Positions 1-8,609 are shown, counted from the first letter of the stretch. The stretch: DNA of 64,000 nucleotides from Heyndrickxia acidiproducens DSM 23148 (GCF_000374345.1 NZ_KB893978.1:1-64000), one strand, 5' to 3'. The notes: generated by a model from the sequence alone, not told the origin. Numbers and translations: made by a program.

Positions 1-831
1 AGTATGGAAGTCCACCATGCCATTCTCTATGAGGGGTGGGAAATCAATGGCAAAAGGGTTTCCCTGCGCCAGCCTAAAGTGATGATGACAACCAAACCAA
101 TTCAGACATTCTGGGATGAGGTCCAAGCCACAGCTGCCAACACATATTCCCTCGAAAAAGCCCGTGTCATTACCAACAGTGATGGAGGCCCGGGGTACAC
201 ACCTGAACGGTTTCAAACGGCATTCTCACAGTCAGAATTTCCGACACTCAATCAGCTGGATGCTTACCATGTCGCACAGGCCGTTGTCAGGACATTTGGG
301 GGTGGGAAGAGCGAAGTAAAGGAACAGATTAGAAAGGCGATAAAAACGCATGATTTGGGCCAATTCACGCTGTATTTGGACACGTACGAAAGCACATTAA
401 CGGACGAAAAGAGCTTCAAGAAAGTCAAGGACTTCCGTTCCTATATCCAGAAAAACTGGGAGCGCATTTTCGACTGGAGAGACAAGGTGGAGAATACGCC
501 TGATGACGCCAGAGGCTTGGGGGCGATGGAATCCAACCAAAGGCATATCTCCTTCAGGATGAAAAAATGGGGCATGCATTGGAGCAAAAAAGGCGCAGAA
601 GCTATGGTTAAAATCAAGCAAGGGATTCTCAACCGAACATTGAGAGAAGCCTATCTGAAGCACCGTACAAGAAGCGTGAGAAAACAACGGGAATTGAAGC
701 AAGCAATCAGGATATCCCAGCTGCTTAAACAGCCTGTGCGCCCGTCAATTGGGGTAAAACATGGGTCGGTCAGCTTGTTTACGAGCACATCATCGGCAAT
801 CGGAAATTTAAGCAAAATTTTGAGAGTTTAA
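1..831 (+). CDS. ISLre2/UPF0236-family transposase, C-terminal part
   Basis: The open frame runs in from the left window edge, so the true start lies outside; the visible part is about 276 residues. Similarity to the ISLre2 (UPF0236) transposase group is recognised from the stretch around NSDGGPGYT followed by LDAYHVAQAVV, which resembles the conserved catalytic region of that family, and from the basic C-terminal half with ARGLGAMESNQRH. The protein would catalyse insertion-sequence movement. It ends normally in TAA and is followed seven bases later by a 15-bp inverted repeat. Whether the full element is intact cannot be judged because its left part is missing. Confidence 0.75.
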   Translation, partial: SMEVHHAILYEGWEINGKRVSLRQPKVMMTTKPIQTFWDEVQATAANTYSLEKARVITNSDGGPGYTPERFQTAFSQSEFPTLNQLDAYHVAQAVVRTFGGGKSEVKEQIRKAIKTHDLGQFTLYLDTYESTLTDEKSFKKVKDFRSYIQKNWERIFDWRDKVENTPDDARGLGAMESNQRHISFRMKKWGMHWSKKGAEAMVKIKQGILNRTLREAYLKHRTRSVRKQRELKQAIRISQLLKQPVRPSIGVKHGSVSLFTSTSSAIGNLSKILRV

Positions 832-837
832 TTTCAG

Positions 838-884
838 CCTGGGTAAATGGCATTAATTTGGAAAATTGATGCCATTTACCCAGG
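838..884. repeat. Inverted repeat at the 3' end of the IS
   Basis: A perfect 15-bp stem (838-852 with 870-884, core GGGTAAATGG) with a 17-base loop lies just behind the transposase stop. An outer 7-base pair (TTTCAGC at 832-838, GCTGAAA at 905-911) suggests nested symmetry. There is no T-run, so it looks more like an IS-end structure than a classical terminator. Confidence 0.5.
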
Positions 885-993
885 AGAGCAAGCGAAGCGC
901 GGTAGCTGAAAGTGTACAAAAAGAGTGTCTTGAAATACCCGATATTTAAACACTATCGAGAAAAACTTGACACATACGATTTGTATAATTCCG

Positions 994-1022
994 TTGACAC
1001 TTATCGGGCTTTCAAATAATAT
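994..1022 (+). promoter_or_regulatory. Promoter of Rpn copy 1
   Basis: TTGACA (994-999), a 17-base spacer and TAATAT (1017-1022) precede the gene. The same two boxes with the same spacing occur ahead of copy 2 at 14751-14779, although the spacer bases have drifted, so the boxes appear conserved. Confidence 0.6.
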
Positions 1023-1085
1023 GAAATAAATAGACATAATACCTCGTACCAATCTCAAATACCACCCCCGAAAGGACCGATCCCC

Positions 1086-2018
1086 ATGACAACAGAATAC
1101 CTCGACCTCAAAATGGACTTTATGTTCAAACAATTATTCGGCCACCCAAGCAGAAAGAAAATCACGATTGCCTTTTTGAACGATTTACTGCATCGGCAAG
1201 GTCGCGACCGGATTACTGACGTTCAATATGAAAACACCGAACTCATTAAGGCAGAGCAGGTTGGCAAGACAAGCCGGCTTGATGTATTGGTTTACACTTC
1301 CAACGATGAAAGGATTAATGTGGAAATTCAAATGGTAGACCAGCACGATATGCCGGAACGGGTGCTGTATTAATGGTCAAAACTATTTTCATCATCATTA
1401 CAAACAGGACAAAATTACACCGAACTCGTCCCTACCATCATGATCTCCATCTTAAACTACCCGCTTTTTCCCCACGAAACCGACAGCTTCCACAACGTTT
1501 TTCATCTTTACGAGGATAACGAGCACTTCATTTGGAGCCCGCACCTGGAATTCCACACATTTGATTTATCGCAGTTTATGGTAAAATGGAAAAAATACAG
1601 ACGTGAGATGAAAGCGAAGCCATCTGCCGAATACCCATGGCTGATGATGCTTTCCGCTGCGGATTACCGTAAAAAGACGATTGACACAAATATTTTCCAT
1701 GAACTGGAGGAATTTGCGATGAATGAACAGGAAGTGCGTGAAGCGATCAAGGAATGGGAAAGCTTAAGTGCCAACCAGGAGAATAAGGTATTGTACGAAG
1801 CACGGTTGAAGTACTTGCGTGACCAGCTCTCGAATATCATGGGTGAAAGGCGGGCCGGCAGAGAAGAAGGCATAAAAGAAGGTATTCAAAAAGAACGGGA
1901 AGCTGTAATTAGAAAAATGCTGAGCAGCGGAACCGCACCCGACACGATTGCAAATATGTTGGACTATTCGCTTGAAGAAATCAAAAAAATCCAGCGGGAA
2001 ATAGAGAGTGATAGGTGA
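1086..2018 (+). pseudogene. Rpn family nuclease/putative transposase, copy 1, nonsense-interrupted
   Basis: This is a near-identical duplicate of the intact gene at 14842-15774, belonging to the Rpn (recombination-promoting nuclease) / PD-(D/E)XK nuclease family transposase group. The opening MTTEYLDLKMDFMFKQLFG and the segment SRLDVLVYTSNDERINVEIQ, with the D...ExQ pattern of the nuclease core, are present. The codon that is TAT in copy 2 (15127-15129) is TAA here (1371-1373), cutting the product to 95 residues and removing the rest of the reading frame. Reading is open again behind the stop to 2018, so a single base change explains the damage. The ribosome binding site GAAAGGA and the promoter remain, so a short peptide may still be made. 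Confidence 0.85.
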
Positions 2019-2032
2019 TTTTTCACGAACCC

Positions 2033-2056
2033 GAGGAATTTGCGATGAACGACTAA
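2033..2056 (+). pseudogene. Short Rpn 3' remnant
   Basis: GAGGAATTTGCGATGAA repeats an internal segment of the Rpn gene (codons for EEFAMN) 14 bases behind the stop of copy 1, then runs into TAA at 2054-2056. A similar but longer remnant follows copy 2 at 15787. Confidence 0.5.
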
Positions 2057-2170
2057 GTAGCCAAAAAAGATGCCTGAGAAATCGTTCATTCCTAGAATGA
2101 GTCCTGCCTACGAAAAATTCACTATTCATAACCGAATAAGTTTACTTTTAAATTAGAACATGCTTATTTA

Positions 2171-2205
2171 AAGAAGCCTCATCCTCAACTGGAGCTTCTT
2201 TTTTT
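2171..2205 (+). terminator. Rho-independent terminator
   Basis: AAGAAGC (2171-2177) pairs with GCTTCTT (2194-2200) and is followed by a T-run to 2205. It separates the Rpn copy from the promoter of the catabolic cluster. Confidence 0.7.
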
Positions 2206-2278
2206 ATGCCTCATTTTTTCTAATATACAAAAAATAACTAATGATTAAAAAACATTGTCATATAACCTCACGTAATGA

Positions 2279-2306
2279 CTGACAGCTTTGAAATTATGAA
2301 TATAAT
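2279..2306 (+). promoter_or_regulatory. SigA-type promoter of the RpiR-led cluster
   Basis: CTGACA (2279-2284), a 16-base spacer and a perfect TATAAT (2301-2306) lie 79 bases ahead of the regulator. It is the only clear promoter seen ahead of the eleven genes, whose gaps are short, so they may form one long transcript. Confidence 0.65.
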
Positions 2307-2320
2307 GATTCATATAGGGA

Positions 2321-2354
2321 CATTCATGAATGAAGTCAATCATAACCGAGGTTA
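2321..2354. promoter_or_regulatory. Two palindromes, candidate operators
   Basis: A perfect 12-bp palindrome CATTCATGAATG (2321-2332) starts 15 bases behind the -10 box, and TAACC-GA-GGTTA follows at 2343-2354. Their place between transcription start and the RpiR gene suits a regulator binding site; this is inference from position and symmetry only. Confidence 0.4.
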
Positions 2355-2371
2355 ACAGAAGGGAAGACACA

Positions 2372-2407
2372 ATGACGAAAAAGGATGAAAGAAGGAACGA
2401 ATATTAA
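2372..2407 (+). other. 11-codon leader ORF overlapping the regulator start
   Basis: ATG at 2372 has the better ribosome binding site (GGGAAG, 5 bases upstream) but reads only 11 codons (MTKKDERRNEY) before TAA. It overlaps the regulator's ATG at 2385 in another frame. It may be a translational leader, or the trace of a one-base change that moved the natural start out of frame. Confidence 0.35.
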
Positions 2408-3296
2408 AGAACTTAACCATTTACTTGAAAAAATATCGGTGCTCTCACAGGAATCACCGACGTATAAAAAATTGGCTTATTTTATCGAGAAAAATTACAA
2501 AAATGTGATTTTTATGACGGCTTCAGAGGTTGCGGCAAAAGCAGGAGCCAGCCAGGGGAGCGTGTCAAGATTTTGCATTGCGCTTGGTTATAAAGGATAC
2601 AACGACTTTCTGCACAATCTGCAGCAGTTTGTCAGAAAAGAGATCACGGCACCGCAGCGATTGCAGTATGCTTCAAATTTTCGCCAAAATACTTCAAATA
2701 TTATGGATATGGAGCATCAAAATATTGAAGAATTAAAAGAAGTCATCAGCCAGCCGGAATACCGCAAAATCGTTGAAAAGCTTGCTTCTTGCGGGCAGCT
2801 GATATTAATCTCGGCAAGGATGTCAGCGACGCTGCTGCCTTATACGTATTACGTATTAAATAAAATGAAGGACCATGTCATACAGGCCACCCCCCATGAA
2901 CCTTTGTGGGAGACAATGGAGATGCTTGATCCTGCCCATGTTCAGTTTTTGGCAATTGTTTTCCCAAGATACCCAAATATCCTGTTAAATAAGCTGGAAA
3001 CTCTGCATAAAAAGGGATTCAGGATTTCAGCCATTACAGACAGTATTACTTCGCCGGTAGTCAAAATTGCTGATGAAGTCGTCTGTATTCCCATTACAAC
3101 TTCTTCCATTTTTGACATATACAGTACCCCTGTCCTGTTTCTTAATTTACTGATGAGGGATGTCGCGCGGCTCGTTGAAGGGGTGGACAAAAGAATCAGC
3201 ATTCTGGAGAAGCTCGACCAGGAAAATCAAACGTATTTCAAGACGGCATATCTCAAGGAGGATCCCTTTTTTGTAAACAAAGACAATAAAGTCTAG
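2385..3296 (+). CDS. MurR/RpiR family transcriptional regulator
   Basis: A 303-residue regulator of the RpiR type, which usually senses a phosphorylated or acidic metabolite. The N-terminal helix-turn-helix is seen at about residues 35-75 (MTASEVAAKAGASQGSVSRF), and the C-terminal SIS domain at about 125-260 (LILISARMSATLLPY, then IVFPRYPNILLNKLETLHKK). It is the first gene of the cluster and ends 17 bases before the M20 amidase, so it probably controls that operon. The ATG used here has only an adjacent AAAAAGG and no spaced ribosome binding site, and a better initiation signal serves an overlapping short frame at 2372, so the start is uncertain. Confidence 0.85.
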   Translation: MKEGTNIKELNHLLEKISVLSQESPTYKKLAYFIEKNYKNVIFMTASEVAAKAGASQGSVSRFCIALGYKGYNDFLHNLQQFVRKEITAPQRLQYASNFRQNTSNIMDMEHQNIEELKEVISQPEYRKIVEKLASCGQLILISARMSATLLPYTYYVLNKMKDHVIQATPHEPLWETMEMLDPAHVQFLAIVFPRYPNILLNKLETLHKKGFRISAITDSITSPVVKIADEVVCIPITTSSIFDIYSTPVLFLNLLMRDVARLVEGVDKRISILEKLDQENQTYFKTAYLKEDPFFVNKDNKV

Positions 3297-3313
3297 GAGG
3301 CTATACAATCTGT

Positions 3314-4594
3314 ATGGAAAATCAACCTATTGAATTGGCCACACCCATTAAAATCAATCAAACCAGGCTGAAAAGAAATCTATTTACACTTGCAGCGATG
3401 GGAAAAAACAAACAATCAGGGATCGACCGGTCTTTTGGAAGCCCGGCTGACCTGCAGGCGAGAAAATGGCTGTTAGAATTATGGCGGAAAGCTTTTGGGG
3501 CAGAGACAGAAATTGATCCTGCCGCCAATCTTTGGGCCGGGATCGAGGGAAGAGAAGCACTCCCGCCCATCGTTCTTGGATCGCATCATGATTCTGTGCC
3601 GAACGGCGGTATGTATGACGGGGCATTGGGGGTACTGCTGGCAACAGAAGTCGTGCAAACGCTCAAAGAACAGGGTACAAGCCCGAGGCATCCGCTCAAA
3701 GTGGTTTCCTTTTCCGCTGAAGAGCCCAATCCTTATCATGTCTCTACGCTTGGAAGCAGGGCAATTACAGGAAAGTTGACAAAAGAGGTTTTGCAGCAGC
3801 ATACCCACAGTGAAACCCATGAAAAGCTGATTGATACGATCAAAAATATGGGAGGTGATGCGGCGAAATTGCGTTCAGGTCTATTAAAACAAGGAGATAT
3901 TCGTGCGTTTTTGGAATGCCATATTGAGCAGGGAAGAAATTTATTTGACAGCGGCATTGCGGTAGGGATTGTTACAAAAATTACGGGCATCTACCGTGAG
4001 AAAATCAAAATTTACGGGGAAGCCAACCATGCCGGGACGACGCATATGAAATACCGCCATGATGCCTTGCTGGCCGGCTCCGAGTTGAATACGGCATTTG
4101 AAAAAATTATTTTGGGCATCGGCCGTGATGATGTTGTGGGCACGATTGGCTATATCAACGTACGGCCGAACTCCGCCAATATTATCCCCGGTGAAGTCGA
4201 GTTTATTGCAGAAATCAGAACACCTGATCAGCATATTTTAAAAAACATGATTGCGGCATTGACAGAGCAGATTTTCCGAATCGAAAAGAACAGGGAAGTG
4301 AGGATAGAAAGGGAAGTGATTCTCAATCAGGATGCCGTTCAAATGGATTCCCATATCCAGCAGGTTTTGAAAAAGGTGCTGCATTCGGCTAATGAACCTT
4401 ATCTTGAAATTCCGAGCATGGCGGGTCATGACGCCGTACATATGGCAGCCATTGCAAATACCGGGATGGTCTTCGTGCCAAGCATTAATGGCAAAAGCCA
4501 CTGCCCGGATGAAAAAACAAACATGGAAGATATTGAAAAGGCCGGAAATGTTCTTCTTCAAACGGTATTGATTTTAGATAAGGAGTGTGATTGA
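3314..4594 (+). CDS. M20-type Zn amidase (N-carbamoyl-amino-acid hydrolase/allantoate amidohydrolase family)
   Basis: A 426-residue cytosolic hydrolase of the hydantoinase/carbamoylase branch of M20 metallo-enzymes, which remove carbamoyl, ureido or related N-substituents from amino acids. Metal ligands are seen at GSHHDSVP (about residues 89-96), MYDGALG (D102), SAEEPN (about 137) and ECHIEQG (about 198); the dimer-domain segment GEANHAGTTHMKYRHDA follows. The start is ATG behind TAGGAGG. Its stop overlaps the next gene. In this cluster it could release glutamate from an N-formyl, N-formimino or N-carbamoyl derivative, doing the job of HutG; that is inference, since family members differ widely in substrate. 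Confidence 0.85.
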   Translation: MENQPIELATPIKINQTRLKRNLFTLAAMGKNKQSGIDRSFGSPADLQARKWLLELWRKAFGAETEIDPAANLWAGIEGREALPPIVLGSHHDSVPNGGMYDGALGVLLATEVVQTLKEQGTSPRHPLKVVSFSAEEPNPYHVSTLGSRAITGKLTKEVLQQHTHSETHEKLIDTIKNMGGDAAKLRSGLLKQGDIRAFLECHIEQGRNLFDSGIAVGIVTKITGIYREKIKIYGEANHAGTTHMKYRHDALLAGSELNTAFEKIILGIGRDDVVGTIGYINVRPNSANIIPGEVEFIAEIRTPDQHILKNMIAALTEQIFRIEKNREVRIEREVILNQDAVQMDSHIQQVLKKVLHSANEPYLEIPSMAGHDAVHMAAIANTGMVFVPSINGKSHCPDEKTNMEDIEKAGNVLLQTVLILDKECD

Positions 4595-4595
4595 T

Positions 4596-5948
4596 TTGAC
4601 GGTCATTTACAGGCCCTCGCTTGTTTACCTGAATGGAAAGTTTGAAAAAGATAAAGCTGTTGTAACAGAGAATGGCACAATTGTCGAAATCGGGGATGCT
4701 GCCAGATTTACCGGCAAATATCCGGATGCTGAACTTGTCGATTGGAAAGAGAAAATTATGATTCCCGGCACTGTGAATGCGCATAATCATTCATTTCAAA
4801 GCCTGCTCAGGGGAATCGGGGCGGATATTCCATTTCTGGAATGGCGTGATGAATCACTATACAAATATTCCCCGATGTTAAAAGCAAAGGATGTGTACAC
4901 AGGCGCTGTTTTTGCTTTTTCTGAAATGATGAAATGCGGGGTCACAACGGTCAGCGATTTCTTTTATGTCCATAATGAAGGAATCGATAGTGATGAAGCA
5001 ATCATTCAGGCAGCAAAAGACACAGGCATCCGGCTTGTGCTGGCACGGACAATGTATGACTGGGAGGGAGCGCCTTCCGGATATATTGAAACGGTAGAAG
5101 ACGCGGTCAAAAATACTAAGATGTTAGCTGCTAAATATGCAAGTGATGAGATGACGCATATTGTTCCGGCACCGCACAGCCTGCATGCAGCTTCCGTTGA
5201 AATGGTAAAAGCCGGGCACAGGCTCGCACAGGAATTGGATACGAAATTCCATATTCATGTGGCTGAAGAACCTTTTGAAGTCGAACAAATTCAAAAGGAA
5301 TATCAAATGCGGCCGGTCGAGCTGCTTGAAGAGATTGGCGTCATGCAGGATCACCGCATGGTCGCGATTCACTGCGTATGGCTTGACGGCCATGAAATTG
5401 AGCTGATGGGCAGGCATCGGGCAAGTCTTGCTTACTGCCCGTCCAGCAATATGTTTTTAGCGGACGGGATAACCAATATCCCGGCGCTTATGCAGTCCGG
5501 CACGGGCATTTCATTAGGATCAGACGGCGCCTGCAGCAATAATCGCATCAGTGTGTTCGAGGAAATGCGGATGTGCGCGCTACTTCAAAAAGTCAAGACA
5601 CTCGATTCCACGGCCCTAAACTACAAGCAGGTTTTCGAGATGGGTACAGCGAAGGGCGGAGAAATATTAGAACTGCCGGTTGGAAAAATTAAAGCAGGCT
5701 ATCGGGCTGATTTTGTCGCGCTTAACCAAAATCATTTATCGCTGCAGCCAATTTTCCATTCCAGTGACCAAATCCTTGCGAATATCGTGTATGCGATGCA
5801 GCCTGATGCCATTGACGCAGTCGTCGTAAACGGCAAAGTCACAGTAGAAAACGGCAGGCTTGTGAATGGATCAGAAGACGCGATTGCCCATTCTGTTAAC
5901 ACGCTAATGGAAGGGCTGGAACGAAAATTCCAAAAAATTTCAAAATAA
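4596..5948 (+). CDS. Amidohydrolase/deaminase (TRZ/ATZ-HutF-like)
   Basis: About 450 residues of the amidohydrolase superfamily, the group of metal-dependent deaminases that includes atrazine chlorohydrolase, SAH deaminase and formimidoylglutamate deiminase HutF. Metal-binding NAHNHSF (about residues 61-67 from this start), HIHVAEEP, a later HCVWLDGHE and SLGSDGACSN (catalytic Asp) are all present. AAGGAG at 4580-4585 sits ten bases before TTG 4596, so this start is preferred over the in-frame GTG at 4587, which is only one base away. Neighbouring urocanase and imidazolonepropionase make a formimino-glutamate-like substrate plausible, but sequence alone does not prove it. Confidence 0.8.
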   Translation: MTVIYRPSLVYLNGKFEKDKAVVTENGTIVEIGDAARFTGKYPDAELVDWKEKIMIPGTVNAHNHSFQSLLRGIGADIPFLEWRDESLYKYSPMLKAKDVYTGAVFAFSEMMKCGVTTVSDFFYVHNEGIDSDEAIIQAAKDTGIRLVLARTMYDWEGAPSGYIETVEDAVKNTKMLAAKYASDEMTHIVPAPHSLHAASVEMVKAGHRLAQELDTKFHIHVAEEPFEVEQIQKEYQMRPVELLEEIGVMQDHRMVAIHCVWLDGHEIELMGRHRASLAYCPSSNMFLADGITNIPALMQSGTGISLGSDGACSNNRISVFEEMRMCALLQKVKTLDSTALNYKQVFEMGTAKGGEILELPVGKIKAGYRADFVALNQNHLSLQPIFHSSDQILANIVYAMQPDAIDAVVVNGKVTVENGRLVNGSEDAIAHSVNTLMEGLERKFQKISK

Positions 5949-5963
5949 AGGAGGAGCGATGGC

Positions 5964-7166
5964 ATGTTTTTAACACAGGAAGAACAGAAAATGCTGGATG
6001 GCAAGTATGGAAAAGGCACGCAATTGGCAATGAAAATCCAAGTTGCACTTGGGGAAGTGTTTAATGCAGAACGGATGGCACCTGTCAGCCGAACCCATGT
6101 GGCCCTCAGCAATCAGGAAGCTGATCTTTGGTTTGTCGAAAAAATGGTAGATGCCGGAGCAAAATGCAAAGTCTCCCCAACCGTAAACCCGGGTTTTAAT
6201 TTGGAATATTTCCAATGCATCACAACGATTTCAAAAGAAGATGAGGAAATGATTAAGCGGACGAGGCAGGCGTATAAAGAGGTGGGGGCAACCTTAACCT
6301 TTGACTGCACGCCTTATTTGGAAAAAAATATCCCTCGTTTTGGCGAAATCACGGCCTATTCGGAATCCAGCGCAACCCCGTTCATTAATTCGGTGTACGG
6401 CGCAAGAACAAACCGAGAATCCGCACAAAGCGCCCTTTGTGCCGCTATTACCGGCCGGACGCCGCTGTATGGGTTTCTGCTCGATGAAAACCGGGCAGGC
6501 CAGGTTCTCGTTGATGTGCAGGCCAACATCAAAAATGACTTTGATTATCAGCTCCTCGGCTATGCCGTTCCCAAAAAATTAAAGTTTAAAACGCCTGTAT
6601 TTGTCAATCTGCCGACAGATCCATCCCCTGCTGCATTAATGAATTTAGGGGCGCAGTTAAATACAGCAGGGAATGTTCCGATGTACCATATCGTCGGAGT
6701 GACGCCGGAAGCACCAACTGTAGAAGCTGCTTTTATGGGAAAAGACCCGGAACGTGTCATCACCATTACAAAACAGGATCTGGAAGCTGTCCATGACGAA
6801 ATTACAGATCCGGGCGGCCCGATTGACTTTGCATTGTTTGGATGCCCGCATTTTAATATTGATCAGGTAGCACAGGTGGCCAGGCTCGTTGAAGGCAGAA
6901 AATTAAAAGTCCAATTATGGATTATGACTTCTTCCTTAACGAAAGAATTGGCAAAACGGATGGGATATCTTGAGACCATTCAGCAGGCGGGCGGGGATAT
7001 TGTCGATGACACCTGCATGGACCAGCCGTGCTGGGAATTTTTATACGGCAAGAAAGGCGTGACGGACTCTCCTAAATGTGCTTACTATACAAAAAGAAGA
7101 AATATGCAGTTTGTAATCCGGAAAATAGAAGAATGTATTGATGCGGCGATGAGGGGTGAAATTTAA
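5964..7166 (+). CDS. Aconitase X catalytic (large) subunit
   Basis: A 400-residue aconitase X (DUF521) protein, an iron-sulfur hydro-lyase distantly related to aconitase. Characterised relatives dehydrate cis-3-hydroxy-L-proline in bacteria or mevalonate 5-phosphate in archaea. Features recognised are the N-terminal MLDGKYGKGTQLAMKI, the block AYSESSATPFINSVYGARTN (about residues 132-151), GCPHF (about 293) and DTCMDQPCW near the C terminus, with cysteines suited to a cluster. The start is ATG behind AAGGAGG; an ATG five bases earlier reads only four codons. Its stop overlaps the small-subunit start (TAATG), so the two are translationally coupled. The true substrate is unknown; the neighbours argue for a beta-hydroxy acid on an imidazole-type ring. 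Confidence 0.88.
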   Translation: MFLTQEEQKMLDGKYGKGTQLAMKIQVALGEVFNAERMAPVSRTHVALSNQEADLWFVEKMVDAGAKCKVSPTVNPGFNLEYFQCITTISKEDEEMIKRTRQAYKEVGATLTFDCTPYLEKNIPRFGEITAYSESSATPFINSVYGARTNRESAQSALCAAITGRTPLYGFLLDENRAGQVLVDVQANIKNDFDYQLLGYAVPKKLKFKTPVFVNLPTDPSPAALMNLGAQLNTAGNVPMYHIVGVTPEAPTVEAAFMGKDPERVITITKQDLEAVHDEITDPGGPIDFALFGCPHFNIDQVAQVARLVEGRKLKVQLWIMTSSLTKELAKRMGYLETIQQAGGDIVDDTCMDQPCWEFLYGKKGVTDSPKCAYYTKRRNMQFVIRKIEECIDAAMRGEI

Positions 7167-7573
7167 TGGGGAGAACATTTTCCTGCCATAAAGTGTCGGA
7201 AGGTTCAATCACAGGTGAGGTGCTGATATCAAGCGATGATATTTGTTTCTACCTGGTCGATCCGGAAACTGGCATTGTGATTGAGAAAAACCATTGTTTA
7301 GAAGGCATAAGCATCAAAGACAAAATCCTGGTATTTCCAAGCGGCAAAGGAAGTTCCGTCGTGCAAGCGGATGGAATGTACCAGCTGAAAATGAAAGAAA
7401 CCGGCCCGAAAGCACTGATCATTAAATATCCCGATACCGTTCTTGTTGCGAGTTCCATCATCATGGAAATGCCTGTAGTGGATAAAGTCGATGAATCGTT
7501 TTATACGCAATTAAAGAATGGGGATATGGTGCAATTAGATGCAACTAATGGCGTCATTACAATAGAATCCTAA
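7166..7573 (+). CDS. Aconitase X small (swivel) subunit
   Basis: A 135-residue DUF126 protein, the swivelling domain that completes the aconitase X active site. The phosphate/serine loop typical of this domain is visible as FPSGKGSSVVQADGMYQL (about residues 52-69). In many bacteria DUF521 and DUF126 are fused in one chain; here they are separate, as in the archaeal phosphomevalonate dehydratase and the two-subunit bacterial forms. It starts on the last base of the large-subunit gene, which implies equal production of both chains. Confidence 0.88.
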   Translation: MGRTFSCHKVSEGSITGEVLISSDDICFYLVDPETGIVIEKNHCLEGISIKDKILVFPSGKGSSVVQADGMYQLKMKETGPKALIIKYPDTVLVASSIIMEMPVVDKVDESFYTQLKNGDMVQLDATNGVITIES

Positions 7574-7605
7574 GATTTAAGATGATAAGGATTGGAGATG
7601 GGGAT

Positions 7606-8574
7606 TTGAAGCCTTTAATATGGATCATTGATGAAGAGTGGAAAGATTATGGGAGAGAAGGAGCTATTTTGCAAAAACATTTTCCGGACTGTACCATCCG
7701 GTATTCGGGATACAACTATATGGAAGATCTCGCAGAATTCGGCAAACATGCGGATGCAATCCTTTGCCAGGTCTATGTTGAGCTTCCGGAAGCGGTCATC
7801 AGGCAACTCACCAAATGCAAGATTATTGCGGTTTACGGCGGGGGATTTGACCGGATAGATGTAAAAGCGGCAAAAGAAAAGAATATTACCGTAACCTTTG
7901 TCCCGGGTTATTGTGTGGAAGATGTTTCTGATTTCGTCATTGCAGCTATCTATTTCTTTAATAAAAAACTTGACTATTACTTTAAGGTTGCCGGCAGCGG
8001 ACCATGGGGCGCACAAGCAGCCGGCTGCCTCTTCCCAAGAATCAGTTCTTCTACTTTGTTTATTATCGGTTTTGGAAGAATCGGAAAAGCAGTAGCCGAA
8101 AAAGCGAAAAAGATGGGGATGAACATTATTGTGTATGACAGAAAGGTGAACCCGGAAGATGAAGAAGTATACGGCGTAAAATTTGTACCGCTGGAATACG
8201 GGCTTCAAAACGCTGACTTTGTGACCTTGCACATGAATCTTAACGAAGACAATGTGTCTATTATTTCTGAGAGAGAACTGGAAATCATGAAGGACAGCGC
8301 TTATCTGATCAATACGGCCAGGGGAGCGCTTATCAGTGAAAAAGACTTAATCAAAGCGGTCCGGAAAAATACGATTGCAGGTGCAATGCTTGATGTCATT
8401 GCGAAAGAACCGCCAACAGGGGAAGAAGAAATTTTCCACTGCCCGAATATTTTTGTCACGCCGCATGTTTCCTATTTATCAGTGGAATCACTGAACACGC
8501 TTAAAGAAAGAGCAGCGATGAATGTTGTAAAAGTACTAAACGGGGCAGCAACAACAGATGCTGTCATCATCTAA
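7606..8574 (+). CDS. D-2-hydroxyacid dehydrogenase (NAD-dependent)
   Basis: A D-isomer-specific 2-hydroxyacid dehydrogenase of about 322 residues that interconverts 2-keto and D-2-hydroxy acids. The Rossmann signature GFGRIGKAVA and the catalytic Arg (INTARGAL), Glu (IAKEPP) and His (TPHVSYLS) are all present. TTG 7606 has GGAG nine bases upstream and gives the usual N terminus (MKPLIWIIDEE); an in-frame ATG at 7582 has no visible ribosome binding site, so the longer form is less likely. It lies directly behind the aconitase X pair and could reduce or oxidise the acid handled by it, for example an imidazole-pyruvate/lactate type compound. The substrate is not deducible. Confidence 0.85.
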   Translation: MKPLIWIIDEEWKDYGREGAILQKHFPDCTIRYSGYNYMEDLAEFGKHADAILCQVYVELPEAVIRQLTKCKIIAVYGGGFDRIDVKAAKEKNITVTFVPGYCVEDVSDFVIAAIYFFNKKLDYYFKVAGSGPWGAQAAGCLFPRISSSTLFIIGFGRIGKAVAEKAKKMGMNIIVYDRKVNPEDEEVYGVKFVPLEYGLQNADFVTLHMNLNEDNVSIISERELEIMKDSAYLINTARGALISEKDLIKAVRKNTIAGAMLDVIAKEPPTGEEEIFHCPNIFVTPHVSYLSVESLNTLKERAAMNVVKVLNGAATTDAVII

Positions 8575-8609
8575 TTACACATATAGATCAAGAATTTTGG
8601 AGGGAAAAA

